Source of the DNA: Chaetoceros tenuissimus
Taxonomy: Eukaryota > Bacillariophyta > Thalassiosirophyceae > Chaetocerotales > Chaetocerotaceae
Length of the DNA: 64,000 bases
NCBI GenBank assembly: GCA_021927905.1
Contig: BLLK01000023.1
Coordinates: 62,001 to 126,000, forward strand
Direction: 5' to 3'
The stretch's first letter is position 1; each line of letters opens with the position of its first letter. Position numbers and translations under genes: made by a program. Of this stretch, positions 22,401-32,383 are shown in pieces. The notes beneath the pieces were generated by a model. The model was not told the DNA's origin, made no database searches, and saw only the letters and a program-made list of their open reading frames with translations.

Positions 22401-22446
22401 TACCCAAGTCAATGACTTCACAAATGTGTTTTATATACTTGTCCAT
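19422..22446 (-). CDS. Z1-like superfamily 2 ATPase
   Basis: Three exons (22446-21807, 21730-21443, 21274-19422; phases agree) give 926 residues. A helical N-terminal region leads to a P-loop (AGRTQSGKS, about residue 201). Then come a Walker B box (LIVDEADAMY, about 318), a motif III-like ISASPVP, an EPNEEYVSIDDM loop, and the second RecA-like lobe with FAKMCRGISF and LQTIGRATFNG (about 565). This order matches Z1-domain ATPases of bacterial restriction-modification-like loci: QSGKT, DEAD, TATP, a YxG loop, then LSRGLTLEGL and QMGRW. The last 200 residues are acidic and Ser-rich with a basic end (HHKKKRRSS) that may be nuclear. It is divergent from a cytosine methyltransferase gene. Helicase activity is not shown; the Z1 link is by eye. 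Confidence 0.6.
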
Positions 22447-22763
22447 CCTTACAAACTACCGAAATACAATAATTTATTTAATAATTGGCATGGTTGTATG
22501 CGTTCCAACGTCGATGAAGAAGAAAGAAAAGTGAGAAATTAGTTTCGACAGAATTGGGTTCTATTGGTTTGGACAGGTTCATACGACTAAAAAGATACAA
22601 AGGGACCTCATTTTTTCCGAAAGATATGATGATTCGAATTCCCGTTCTCCACACAAATGACATTTTCCGACAGAGTCGCATGAAATGGTGAGAGTGGTTG
22701 AAAGGGCCACGACAAAAGTTTCATCCATTTCTATTTGATTTCCTTAATATCCATTTCCTAGAT
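22447..22763. promoter_or_regulatory. Shared divergent promoter, 317 bp, between ATPase and methyltransferase genes
   Basis: Head-to-head spacer of the Z1-like ATPase and the cytosine-5 methyltransferase genes. A single bidirectional promoter could express them together. No clear motif was recognised. Confidence 0.45.
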
Positions 22764-25274
22764 ATGACGCATTCTGAAGAAAGTTTGATCAGTGCGATTA
22801 CGATAAGCCAGACGAAAGTAGAAAAATTGAAGGCTGAATGGCAGAATAAATTAGAGTTGTATGAACAATTAGTCCCGGACAAACAGAGTAGAGAGCTTTG
22901 CAATGAAGGTGAGATAACTAGACCGTATATCCTTCTTTAGAAAGGAACTGCTATACCTTTGAGTCGACGCTCATGTTATTTCCCTCTTTCTGTTCTTGTC
23001 ATAGCAATTAGCAAAGAATACAATAGAAAAATCAAATTGGAGAAAGAAAAGGAACAGTCACTGAATGAAAAATTAGAGCTTTTACAGGAGAAGAACATCA
23101 GAAAGCGTCGGCATGTGGAAACAGTTGCGAGAAGACAGCGTAGACAAGAAGTAGTGGCTAATAGTGACAGTAGCGAAAGGTTCGAGTGCAGCTCTAATGA
23201 TGAAAGCTCCGAAGACGAAAGCTTTGATAACGAAAGCTCAGATGGTGAAATATCTGAAGGCGAAAGCTTTGATAATGACAGATCTTATAGCGAAAGTTTT
23301 CATCATGAAAGATCAGAAAACGAGGATGATAGTTCTGATCAAGAATTCCAATCAGACAACAAAGTACAGCCTATTTCATCAAATGATGGCAACGATATCC
23401 AACATGAGAATGAAAAAGGTGTCGAAATCATAGAAATAAATGATACGTTTGATGACGATGATGAAAACGACTCCCATCGCGATGATGATGATGATGATGT
23501 GTTGGAGTCAAACCGAAATAATGATATGAATACACATGTTACTGATAATGATTCAGAATCCTGCACTTGTCATGATTCAGAAGATCACAATTCTTCGACT
23601 ATGTCGATCAATCATGGCGAACAAGGTAGAAATGAGCTCTCGGATTTGGAAGATGAAGGATACCAAGATACTTCAATGAATCAAGAAAATGATCAATCTA
23701 TTGATTCTCGATTGGAATCTGGCGAAAACTCTAGTGACGATGAGGATAGCTTTGATTATAACGACGACGATGATGATGAGGATAGTATCAGTAAAGAAGT
23801 GAGAAATGAGCAAGTAACAAGAATCAAAGAGAGCAAACTCGAGATGATCTTGCAGGGATTCAGAGGCGACCCAGCTTTACATTTACATGGAAGAGAAAGC
23901 AATAGACAAACAAATATAGAGGCCACAAAACGTAAATTTGATCCTGACAGTGTCAACTACCAGGGTAGAACATTCAACAAGAATCAGTGTTACCATATGT
24001 CATCAAAAGATGCAATGATGGGAATATATGCATTCCTAAACGAGAACACGGCTCGTTGTATCCTTATCGTGAAATTTGAAGACACAATTCTTGGGATGGA
24101 AGATATAGATTCCAAATACACAGCTGACTTTCCTTCACAATACGTTCAAGTATTCAATCACATCCACGAAATTTCCCTATCAGAACTTGAGCACAGGTCG
24201 GATGTACAGATTATTCCCGATCTAATATATGAGCCACAATCGCTTGGCTCCTGGACGAGTTTTGGTTATTTTTATGACCGAAAAAAGATCAAGATAATAC
24301 GAGAAAAAACAGACGTAAGATCTATTGAGATATTTGCAGGCCCTGGAGGTAGCTTACAAGGATATCATGCAAATGACTTCAAAACAGTACTTGCAGTAGA
24401 AAAGGATGAAGCGTCTGTGAATACTTTACGTGCAAACAACCCAAGCCTCGATGACAAAATTTTCCACGGATGTGTCAGAGACTTTATTCGCAATTATATA
24501 AGTGGTGCATTGAAACATATATTGGGCCGAATTGATCATGTTCACCTAAGCCCCCCATGTCAAGGATTCTCAACTGCAAATAGAAACACAGAACTTAGTG
24601 AAAGCGATAAAGAAAACAATGATCTATCACTTTTGACCATCGATATCATTAGAATGACGAAATGTACCACAGCAGTCTTTGAAAATGTCAACGGAATGTG
24701 GAGAAGAAAGAATATACATTATATGATAAAAATCGTTACGGAATTATTGAAGATGGGATATCAAGTAAGATGCGCTGAATTACAAGCGTGTAACTATGGT
24801 GATCCTCAGAAACGACCACGCTTCTTCATGTTTATATCAAAGAAGGGTGTACCGATTGCAAATATACCTCGAAGTAAACACGGAGAAGATCCACATCTTT
24901 TGCCTTTCTTCACCGTTAAACAAGCCTTCTGTGACTTAAAGGATGACGGCACTATTCTAAACATGCAGGGCAAATCTACCTCGGTGAGACCAGGCATGCA
25001 CGGCGTTGTCCGTCTCGAAGCTGATAGCATTGCACCTGCCATAAGAGCCAACTCAATTCCTCCGTATCATTATGAAGAAGATCGATGCATAAATGTTCGA
25101 GAAGCTGCTACTCTTCAAGGATTTCCAACAGACTACATATTTCATGGAAGTATTACAGAACAATATAGACAAGCTGGTAATTCAATACCCAGGAAGACTA
25201 TTACTGCTGTTGCACGTGAGATTAAAGAGGTACAGCAATATGAATATTATGATGATGAAAATTGCATTCTTTGA
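22764..25274 (+). CDS. DNA (cytosine-5) methyltransferase with acidic N-terminus and possible BAH domain
   Basis: Two exons (22764-22908, 23005-25274; 96-bp intron, phase 1) give 804 residues, starting at the ATG at 22764 (MTHSEES). Order: coiled coil (1-75), a very acidic Ser/Asp/Glu repeat-rich stretch (about 75-300), a region like a weak BAH domain (about 330-450; VQVFNHIHEISLSEL), then the catalytic domain. All key motifs are present: I, IEIFAGPGGSLQGY (about 487); IV, SPPCQGFS with the catalytic Cys (about 563); VI, FENVNG; VIII, QKRPRFF; and X, AGNSIPRK. The target-recognition part between VIII and X is short. No RFTS, CXXC, PWWP or SNF2 part is seen, so it is not plainly DNMT1, DNMT3 or DNMT5. 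Expected activity: 5-methylcytosine formation in DNA. A tRNA target (DNMT2) is less likely given the size and tail. Confidence 0.85.
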
Positions 25275-25414
25275 GCAGATGGCAGCAATGAAACATGTAA
25301 TGTTATAGGCTTTATTTATTACTGTAAACCCATTGTAATTTCTAACTTTTAAATCGAATTTATCTACTTTCTTCACTTTAATTATTTACTACAACAAATG
25401 AAGATCATTACTTG

Positions 25415-26963
25415 CTATAAACCATTTCGTCGATTCCACATATTGAATACTTGGTGCTTGGTCAGCAAAATATCTTTTGCAGCCTCATAATCTGAAGCAA
25501 CTTGTCGTTTTAAGTTGCGCAAATCACCTAGAGTATGGACAAAAACTGCATCCTGTATCTTTTCTACCTCAATAAAATCAAGAGTCATTTGAAACGTTGA
25601 GATTGACGATGTGTTGCTGGTTTTCTTCCCTTGTTTATAATCGTATACGAGTCCAGTTTCCCCATTAATGCACTCGGCATGTGTTACGTTGCTTCCGTTT
25701 TCATTGTTACAATACCACAACCAGCATAATGTTGATAGAAATCGAACATCCTGTCCTATTACCTTTTCACCTGACATTTCCAAAACGCCTATGGATACAC
25801 ATGTTCTCGAGTGAGCACATTTATTGATAAGTGTAGAAGCACATAGACAGATTTGTCCATAATAGCTACTTACCAGAGTCATCAAGATATTCTGCTGTGC
25901 ACATGACCGATGGACATGAATGTTTGTACTTTTCATCTAGTTGTTCGACAACATCTTTGTCTTTGTCGTCACGTTTCCGTTTCACTCGTAACTTATTGCA
26001 CAGCCCACGACAACACACTGCCCTCTGAGCAGTCACTCGGGAAAACTTTCGACCTATTGTAATGGATTTCATATAGAGCGGTCCGTCTAACAATGACGAA
26101 AGCAATGAACCTTGTAGACCTAAGTAATTCCATCGACAAATTTTATCTGAACAACTATGGATACTTCCTTTGCCAATCCGTGGCGGAGCTGTGTTTGGAG
26201 GACACCATTCATCGGAGATATTTGCAGGCCATTTCCTTTGTTTCTTTGGTAAATGTGCAAACTTTGCTTCATCAATTGCTCCACACTTTTCATTTGCAGA
26301 AATATCTTTCTTTACCAAAAGAGCCAATTGGCCAAGATGAAGCGAATGGGCTGGAATAGCTTCATGCATATTGGTGGGCCATTCGTCTTTTTCAAGATCA
26401 TCATTGAACTTTTCCTTGGAAAGAGTTGCAAACTTTTTCAAGCTCGAGTTTCCACAAGGTGTACTACTTGTGTACATGTGAATGCTTACACCTTGTTTCA
26501 ATTGAAATTGTTGTTTACCATCCTTTGTTTCCATAGCTTGTAATAATTCCGAGGAAGAACCTTTCATACAATTCTTGATTTCAATAAGTATTTTCTTTCG
26601 CAAAGCTCTTCTTGCAAGAACTTCTGCATGACTATCCCTTATCCTTTTTCCATACTCGAAATCAGGTGCATCATATTCTTTTCTTAATGTTTCTTGAGAC
26701 AGATATTTGGTACCAACTCCTAGACTAATCACATCTAACCTTCCTTCCTCTCCATCTACTTGTTCAAGGTGCACAACAAAAGTTGCCAAACAAACTTGCT
26801 TATTTTCTTCTCTCCATTTTTGAGGAACTCGTTGCTTGAAAGCTTCTATTGAAACAGCTGCTACTCGATCTGCAAAACGACAAGTAGCTATTCGTCGCTT
26901 TTCCGCATGTCTCACTGCTCCTTCTTTATGGTTCTGTTGAAGTGTATTCGATGTAGATGCCAT
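25415..26963 (-). CDS. ADAT1: tRNA-specific adenosine deaminase (ADAT1/Tad1)
   Basis: Two exons (26963-25874, 25788-25415; 85-bp intron, phase 1) give 487 residues from the ATG at 26963. The protein has the adenosine-deaminase (A-to-I) domain over most of its length: DSHAEVLARRAL with zinc-bound His and proton-shuttling Glu, TSSTPCGNSS with one zinc Cys, and SCSDKICRWNYLGLQGSLLS with the other Cys. This set is typical of ADAT1, which edits A37 of tRNA-Ala. There is no double-stranded RNA-binding domain, which sets it apart from animal ADARs. Convergent with the methyltransferase gene, 140 bp apart. Confidence 0.85.
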
Positions 26964-27257
26964 TTTCAATACATCGATAGCAAACTAAGGAGAGTTAAAT
27001 GAAGAGTTGTTTCTGTTCACGGTTTCTGGTACAATCCACTACATAACTGGTGCCCACTACGTTCGTCATTGTTTAGCCTCATTTTTCTTAGTGTCAATAA
27101 CCGTAAATACCGTTTTTGAAAGGAAAGTGATTGGAGGATAGAGGCGAAAAAAGAAAAATTGCTTCTTCTTCCATCTCATAGCTCATAGCAATACCTTACC
27201 TTACTTTCATTCCCATCGTTAAAATAAAAAGTTCACTCTCCGATCAGTATATATGAT

Positions 27258-28547
27258 ATGAATACTATGCAAAATGCGCTGCTTAGAAAGGGAGCTAATT
27301 GCGTCAAGAATTCATGGTCTTTGTCACAATTAGCAGCAATGAATAACATCAATGAAAGCAAGCAAATAATGAAACCTACAAGCAAAGTTGCAGATACTCT
27401 ATTGACCGAAGTAAACAATAGACTGGCAGATCAACATGCAAAATGTATAGCCATGATTGATCAAATCTCTGGAAAAAGGGAAGCAACGCCTAGTCCAAGC
27501 ACTAACTCCAATGGTAAAAAAGTAATCAGAGCAGTGAATCTACCAGTAATTGGCATGACTTCCATGAAAGAATTCATGGAACAAGCAACAAGAATGAAAA
27601 GAGTAGAAGAAACAGTAACAAAGAGTTTAAAAGATTTGGAAATTTTGCATAAAGATACGTTTTCCATCACGGAACATTTGCTATCTAATGGGAAACCGAC
27701 GCTTGAGAGATTTTCACCAGCTGATAAAGCTTTGATTGCAGCAACGTTTGAACAAATTCGATCAAGACATGCAGCGACTGTAGAAAACATGGCAGATATT
27801 GTTATATCGTTGAGAAGTATTGCTTCGAATCAAGAAAATATAATACTAGGTGATGATCTCGTTCACGATTTCTTGAGAGATCGTCTTGCAATCCAACTTT
27901 TGTGTGATCACTATGTTGGACTTGATAAATGTAAAGCTGGTGGTGGCATAAGCATTCAGTGCGATTTTGAAGATGTACTTACTGATGCTATACTGGAATC
28001 AAAGCATATATGTGATGCTAACTTTGGCATTGCACCTGAAGTGCATATTTTACAGGAAAGTTCTACAGACAATATAAATGTATCATTGATCAGACCATGG
28101 GCTCATCATGTCCTCGTTGAAATATTAAAGAATAGCATGACGTCAAGTGTTCAGCATGGTTCAATACAAGGCTCTTCAGTTTCCCCATCTTGTATCTATA
28201 TAGGTTTGAATGATGACAATGGTTCATTAGTATGCAATGTCTACGATCAAGGTTTAGGTTTGGATGAAAAGGGTATACAAAGAGCATTTCGCTTTGCTGA
28301 CTCAAGTGCGAGCAGACGATGGGATAGAATAGATGAACAGCAAAGTTATGCAATGGTTCGAGCTCCCATTTCTAGCCTGGGAGTGGGACTGTCCATGAGC
28401 AAAATGATGATGGCAGTCAATGGTGGAAGCATTCATTTGGAAAATAGGATGGGGGATTTGGCAGTTTCAAACAACATGTCATTATCTCCTGGATGCACTG
28501 CATCAATTTATTTTCGAAGGGATGATACGCTAGATCTAATACTATAA
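27258..28547 (+). CDS. Mitochondrial PDK/BCKDK-type protein kinase
   Basis: Single exon, 429 residues. This family phosphorylates the E1 subunit of pyruvate or branched-chain ketoacid dehydrogenase, though it is built like a histidine kinase. N-terminal helical domain (about 90-240) contains FLRDRLAIQLLCDHYVGL, matching the conserved 'R-I-G-I-R-x-L-x-x-x-H' helix. The ATP-binding GHKL fold follows: N box EILKNSMTSS (about 287), G1 box YDQGLGLDE and G2 box SSLGVGLSMSKMM. The N-terminus is basic and lacks an ER signal, in line with mitochondrial import. Which dehydrogenase it controls cannot be told. ADAT1 is divergent, 294 bp away. Confidence 0.75.
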   Translation: MNTMQNALLRKGANCVKNSWSLSQLAAMNNINESKQIMKPTSKVADTLLTEVNNRLADQHAKCIAMIDQISGKREATPSPSTNSNGKKVIRAVNLPVIGMTSMKEFMEQATRMKRVEETVTKSLKDLEILHKDTFSITEHLLSNGKPTLERFSPADKALIAATFEQIRSRHAATVENMADIVISLRSIASNQENIILGDDLVHDFLRDRLAIQLLCDHYVGLDKCKAGGGISIQCDFEDVLTDAILESKHICDANFGIAPEVHILQESSTDNINVSLIRPWAHHVLVEILKNSMTSSVQHGSIQGSSVSPSCIYIGLNDDNGSLVCNVYDQGLGLDEKGIQRAFRFADSSASRRWDRIDEQQSYAMVRAPISSLGVGLSMSKMMMAVNGGSIHLENRMGDLAVSNNMSLSPGCTASIYFRRDDTLDLIL

Positions 28548-28662
28548 ATAAGTAGTTTGACTTCAAGAAATATTGAAAAAAGTCTCAGCAGATTCGAAAT
28601 AGCTGCGTTCTGCATCAAGTAGGTCAAGAGAAAAGTATCATTTAATTAGCTTTTAAAAATAC

Positions 28663-29289
28663 TTATTCCTCAGCAGCTGCTCTTCCTCCCTTGTTGTATT
28701 TCTTGCAGAATCTCTGGTTTCTAAGGAACTTTGGGTCCATTCCCTTGGATGAAACGTGCTTGGTACGCTTCTTCTTCTTGATACCATTGGCGTGAGCCTT
28801 GTGGGTATTGTTGTGAGCACAAGTGTTCTTTTGCTGTAAAATGGAGAAGAAATATTGTGAGTAAATTTGTCAATTGTAAAAAATAGAATAGGATCATGTT
28901 CAACCATCCTCGTTTCTTGTATCGTTTTGCGTAATAATTTCATCATCATGATAACATTGACTGCTACAGAACTATGAACAACATCACTCTAAACGTCAAC
29001 GAAAGTTTCCTGACTAAGTTCAGTCTAACTAAATCGCATCCAGTCTATTTGATATTCATCGTTACAAGCTACATTTACTGACAGAAATCTGTTGGCCATA
29101 CATTCATGGTGCTCCTACAGAATCAACTCTGACGCGTGTTGTGTAGTAGAATGATGGATCTCTCTCTCTCTCTGACGCCTTCGCTCTCATATCTCTTCCT
29201 GCCCCTTTCTCCCCCCGTGATTTACAGTCTGATCACAATGCCGCTAACGATGTGATCTTGTAGATATTGGTGGTTCGTACCTTTACCAT
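28663..29289 (-). CDS. RPL29: Large-subunit ribosomal protein eL29
   Basis: Exon 1 is only nine bases (29289-29281, ATG GTA AAG). A 447-bp intron (29280-28834) follows, far longer than others in this window, then exon 2 (28833-28663). The joined 59-residue protein starts MVKQKNTCAHNNTHKAHANG and holds KGMDPKFLRNQRFCKKYNKG, the hallmark of eL29; yeast eL29 is also 59 residues. It is very basic and sits on the surface of the 60S subunit. The micro-exon was found by looking for an ATG next to a donor in the right phase. It is out of reach of simple ORF calling, but the match to the family N-terminus (MAKSKNHTAHN) supports it. Confidence 0.88.
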
Positions 29290-29625
29290 GGTTGGACTAT
29301 TGAGATAGATAGTGCTTACAACGAGAGATCGTTCAACTCCTCTCTCAGCTGCTGCTGCGTTTTTGTTGCAAAAAACTTCCAAGTAAGGAGTAAGTGCGGA
29401 CGACTTACAGACGATAGCTGCATGAAGACCAAAAAAGAGAAAGAAAAGGCAAAGAGTAAAAGACATGTATCTTATAGGTTATGATCCTTTACAACAACAT
29501 CCATCCAAACATGTATTGTATTGGAATTCAACCTCATCTTTTTCTTCTTTTAAAATTTAATTGAAATGCAATAGTAGACAGTAGAGGTTTATGATTAATT
29601 CATTTATTGTAACACTTATACTTAG
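29290..29625. promoter_or_regulatory. Shared divergent promoter of eL29 and the BMT5-like gene
   Basis: A 336-bp head-to-head spacer between two genes that both serve the large ribosomal subunit. An open frame in phase with the eL29 ATG extends back to 29466; it is discussed as a finding and not called as coding. Confidence 0.4.
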
Positions 29626-30786
29626 ATGGGATATTTAGCGAGAAATCCATATAGAATTTCAACTTGGTTCAGTTTGAAAAACTCGAAAAGGCTTTTTTCA
29701 CTGAGAAACTTTACATCCAATACAAACACGTCTCAATACAATCCAATACTTGATTACACATTGGAACAAACTGAGAAAACTATACTTTTGGTAGGCGATG
29801 GAGATCTGAGTAATGCATCACATATGGCGAAAAATATATCGTCACTTAGACAAGATGTGAAACTGATTGCATCTGTTTTGGAATCAGAAACAGATCACAA
29901 TAATACATTCCAAGGGTCACTGGAAAATATCGATTGCATTCGAAGTAATGGACATACTGTGCAGTTTGAAGTAGATGCAACTAGGCTAAAGGATCACTTT
30001 GAAATAGATTCTATAGATCGTATACAATGGAATTTTCCTCATTGGAAAGGCAAGACTAACAATAGACGAAATAGAGCATTGGTCAAAGATTTCTTTGCAT
30101 CATCCAACGATGTAGTTACAGCAAATGGTGCGATACATCTCGCCCTTATGAACCATCAAGGTGGAATGAATTCAAAGACAAACTCTGAATGGAAGAGAAG
30201 TTGGTTAACGCCGATATATGCTGCTGAAAACAGATATCTTTTGACTCATATGTTGCCTTTTTCACCATCCTATAACCTTTCTGCATACAAGTTTGTCGAT
30301 AGGAGCTTTCGCATGTCACAAAGTGCTCAAATGTATATATATTCAAAGAAACATCAGATTGTACCAAAAGATATACAAATGTATTCTTACTTTACTCTCT
30401 TTTTAGCGCTGCCAAATCCTGCAAATATGGAGTCAAGCATATCGACCGAGTCAAATTATTGGACAAATGAACAAATTCTTGAACAATCATTTATATTTGA
30501 AATGATTCAAAGTAAACTGCCTCATGGAATAAGGTTAGAGATCAAGCCATGGCGAATCCTCCGACAATTTGATAAAGACGGTAATAAGAATATGGGCGAA
30601 TGGAAGGTTGTAGAATATCAAGTAGTACTTTATGGTGAATCTTGTAACATTACTTTTGACATGGCTGAAGATTTGAAGCGACTGATAGAGGATGAAGTAC
30701 AATTGCATACAGTAGGAACACGAAGAGGAGGCTGGAACGCATCACAATCACTACCTTCATCGATATTACGGGCTAGAGGATGGTAG
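29626..30786 (+). CDS. BMT5-like (DUF2431) Rossmann-fold methyltransferase
   Basis: Single exon, 386 residues. After a basic, possibly organelle-targeting N-terminus (1-45), the domain starts with ILLVGDGDLSNASHMAKN, the SAM-binding loop of the family (usually G-E-G-D-F-S). Then come VDATRL and WNFPHWKGK, in place of the usual 'F-N-F-P-H', NRALVKDFFASSNDVV and a late SAYKFVDRSF. Yeast Bmt5 methylates U2634 (m3U) of 25S rRNA. Plant members may be fused to other domains; here the C-terminal 120 residues are unrecognised. An organellar or nucleolar rRNA target cannot be chosen from sequence. Convergent with RPF1, 87 bp apart. Confidence 0.75.
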   Translation: MGYLARNPYRISTWFSLKNSKRLFSLRNFTSNTNTSQYNPILDYTLEQTEKTILLVGDGDLSNASHMAKNISSLRQDVKLIASVLESETDHNNTFQGSLENIDCIRSNGHTVQFEVDATRLKDHFEIDSIDRIQWNFPHWKGKTNNRRNRALVKDFFASSNDVVTANGAIHLALMNHQGGMNSKTNSEWKRSWLTPIYAAENRYLLTHMLPFSPSYNLSAYKFVDRSFRMSQSAQMYIYSKKHQIVPKDIQMYSYFTLFLALPNPANMESSISTESNYWTNEQILEQSFIFEMIQSKLPHGIRLEIKPWRILRQFDKDGNKNMGEWKVVEYQVVLYGESCNITFDMAEDLKRLIEDEVQLHTVGTRRGGWNASQSLPSSILRARGW

Positions 30787-30873
30787 TTTGACAAACTGTA
30801 TTTTGTCCAAGCTAATAAATTTATAACTAGATCAAGTTTTGGTCTGTTATGTATTCCAGATGTACAATATAGT

Positions 30874-32070
30874 TTAAAGATGAAACTTGCGACGAGTAGT
30901 GTCCATTTCCTTTCTCTTGTGAAACCATTCATATTCACCAAATTGGGTATCGAAAGTACCTTCTTGGATCCATCTTAACTTGAGCGTAAATCTAGGTCCA
31001 AGCTCTTGCAATCGAGCCTTGGTCTTCTTCTTTGGTTTCTTTTTCTTTTGTTTCTTTTCTTCTTCCTCCTCCTCCTCCTCTTCTTCGTCGTCGCTATCTT
31101 CTTCACCGTCCATGTCTTCATCACTGCCATTCTCCGCTTGCTCTTCTTCTTCCTTCTTTTTTTCTTCCTCTGGGTCTACATAATCTTCTTTCCCCTCTTG
31201 AAATACATAACGATGGTGTCTAACAAAAATGTAGTCTCGTTGATTGTGAAAAGTAGCTACTTGTCTTCCTTGAAATTGAGCATTGTGTGGAAATAAACTA
31301 CCGAGAAATCTGCCTACACGATGACCCAATCTAGTCCCGAAACCATTCAATACCAATTCAGGGACATGAGAGGTTGCTGAACCATGATTCGGAACATCAC
31401 TGGAAGTAATCACATTACTAACTTTGAAAAAAGCAGTTGGTCCAGCACATTTGTATTGTTCATCCCCACCAGCAGCAGCACCAGTTCGTCTCAAATGACT
31501 AATAATCATCCCATTACAAACTTTACTCTTTTCACTAAGAACCATTAAATGCGTGAAATCTCTCTTTCCAGCGAATTCACAAATATCCTTGACTGAAAAG
31601 TGTTTTCTAGGATAGTAGTAAAGTTGAGGAAAGAAACGCATCAAATCAGCAATAAAGTGAAATATATTACTGGAAGGCTTTGGTCGTGTAGTCACAAGAA
31701 TCTTTGGTCGAAGAGTGTCTGAAAAGTAATCTGCAAATTCATCATTTGCTTCATCACCTAGAATTTCTTCATCATTTTGTTGTACCATTGTAGGTTCAAT
31801 TTCACGTGTATTTTCGAGAGTACGTGGAGTCTGTTTGAGGGATTCGACATCTTGACCTAGTTCTTCTGCCTCCTTTTCTCTCTGAAGTCTTTTTTGACGT
31901 TTCATTGCCTTTTTCTCCATAAGGTATTTACCATAGACTTCCGATCGTTTTAATTTGTTTTTGATATGTCCAGGGTTAATCATGTTTGTTCTTGATTTCG
32001 CCACTGCCTTTCCGGCAGTATTTTCGGCTCTCTTTCCTGCAAGCGATGGATGAGGCTTCTTCTTTACCAT
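30874..32070 (-). CDS. RPF1: Ribosome production factor 1 (Brix domain)
   Basis: Single exon, 398 residues from the ATG at 32070 (MVKKKPHPSL). Order: a Lys-rich coil (1-90), the Brix domain (about 120-300; PKILVTTRPKPS, RDFTHLMVLSEK, FGTRLGHRVGRFLGSLFPH and QVATFHNQRDYIFVRHHRY), an acidic Glu run (about 310-345), and then the family's closing RNA-binding motif (LQELGPRFTLKLRWIQEGTF) and EYEWFHKRKEMDTTRRKFHL. RPF1 acts in the nucleolus on pre-60S particles. The acidic insert before the closing motif is longer than in yeast. The start of the neighbouring WD40 gene is 313 bp away on the other strand. Confidence 0.93.
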   Translation of the reverse strand: MVKKKPHPSLAGKRAENTAGKAVAKSRTNMINPGHIKNKLKRSEVYGKYLMEKKAMKRQKRLQREKEAEELGQDVESLKQTPRTLENTREIEPTMVQQNDEEILGDEANDEFADYFSDTLRPKILVTTRPKPSSNIFHFIADLMRFFPQLYYYPRKHFSVKDICEFAGKRDFTHLMVLSEKSKVCNGMIISHLRRTGAAAGGDEQYKCAGPTAFFKVSNVITSSDVPNHGSATSHVPELVLNGFGTRLGHRVGRFLGSLFPHNAQFQGRQVATFHNQRDYIFVRHHRYVFQEGKEDYVDPEEEKKKEEEEQAENGSDEDMDGEEDSDDEEEEEEEEEEKKQKKKKPKKKTKARLQELGPRFTLKLRWIQEGTFDTQFGEYEWFHKRKEMDTTRRKFHL

Positions 32071-32383
32071 ATTGATAGTGTTGTGATAGTGAGGGTACTT
32101 GTCTCGGTGTCGATGAAATGGAAATAGATGAAAGCAATAGAGGAAAACAGAATAATGAGAGATCAAAGAAAACAAAGTCAAGTCATAAAATGAATGGCTC
32201 TGAGAGAGGTTTTAGCATAGCCGTTATAACCGCTACATATCGCACTTACAAAACTTTCAGTTCAAAAAATGAACACATTTTGCATGGAACTCTACCAATT
32301 CTATTGAACGTATCTATTCTAGAGCAAAGGGAATATACCTTCACCTTTTCTCATCGTGTTAACTTTACTTATTTTACAAAATT
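32071..32383. promoter_or_regulatory. Shared divergent promoter, 313 bp (RPF1 / THOC6-like)
   Basis: Spacer between RPF1 (minus) and the WD40 gene (plus). CCGTTATAACCGC near 32220 is a short palindrome-like motif. Nothing else recognised. Confidence 0.35.

Noticed and set aside
22764-25274. DNMT2-type tRNA methyltransferase
   Set aside because: DNMT2 proteins are short and lack an acidic N-terminal tail; the layout here is different, though activity was not tested.
29160-29175. TC dinucleotide run as a microsatellite
   Set aside because: Only a few units within an intron, likely ordinary pyrimidine-rich sequence.
28834-29280. Possible C/D box snoRNA in the long eL29 intron
   Set aside because: An ATGATGA-like C box exists on the minus strand near 28942, but no CTGA D box lies at a suitable distance.
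30980-31296. Plus-strand open frames rich in Ser, Phe and Leu opposite the RPF1 gene
   Set aside because: Antisense shadow of the acidic Glu/Lys run of RPF1.
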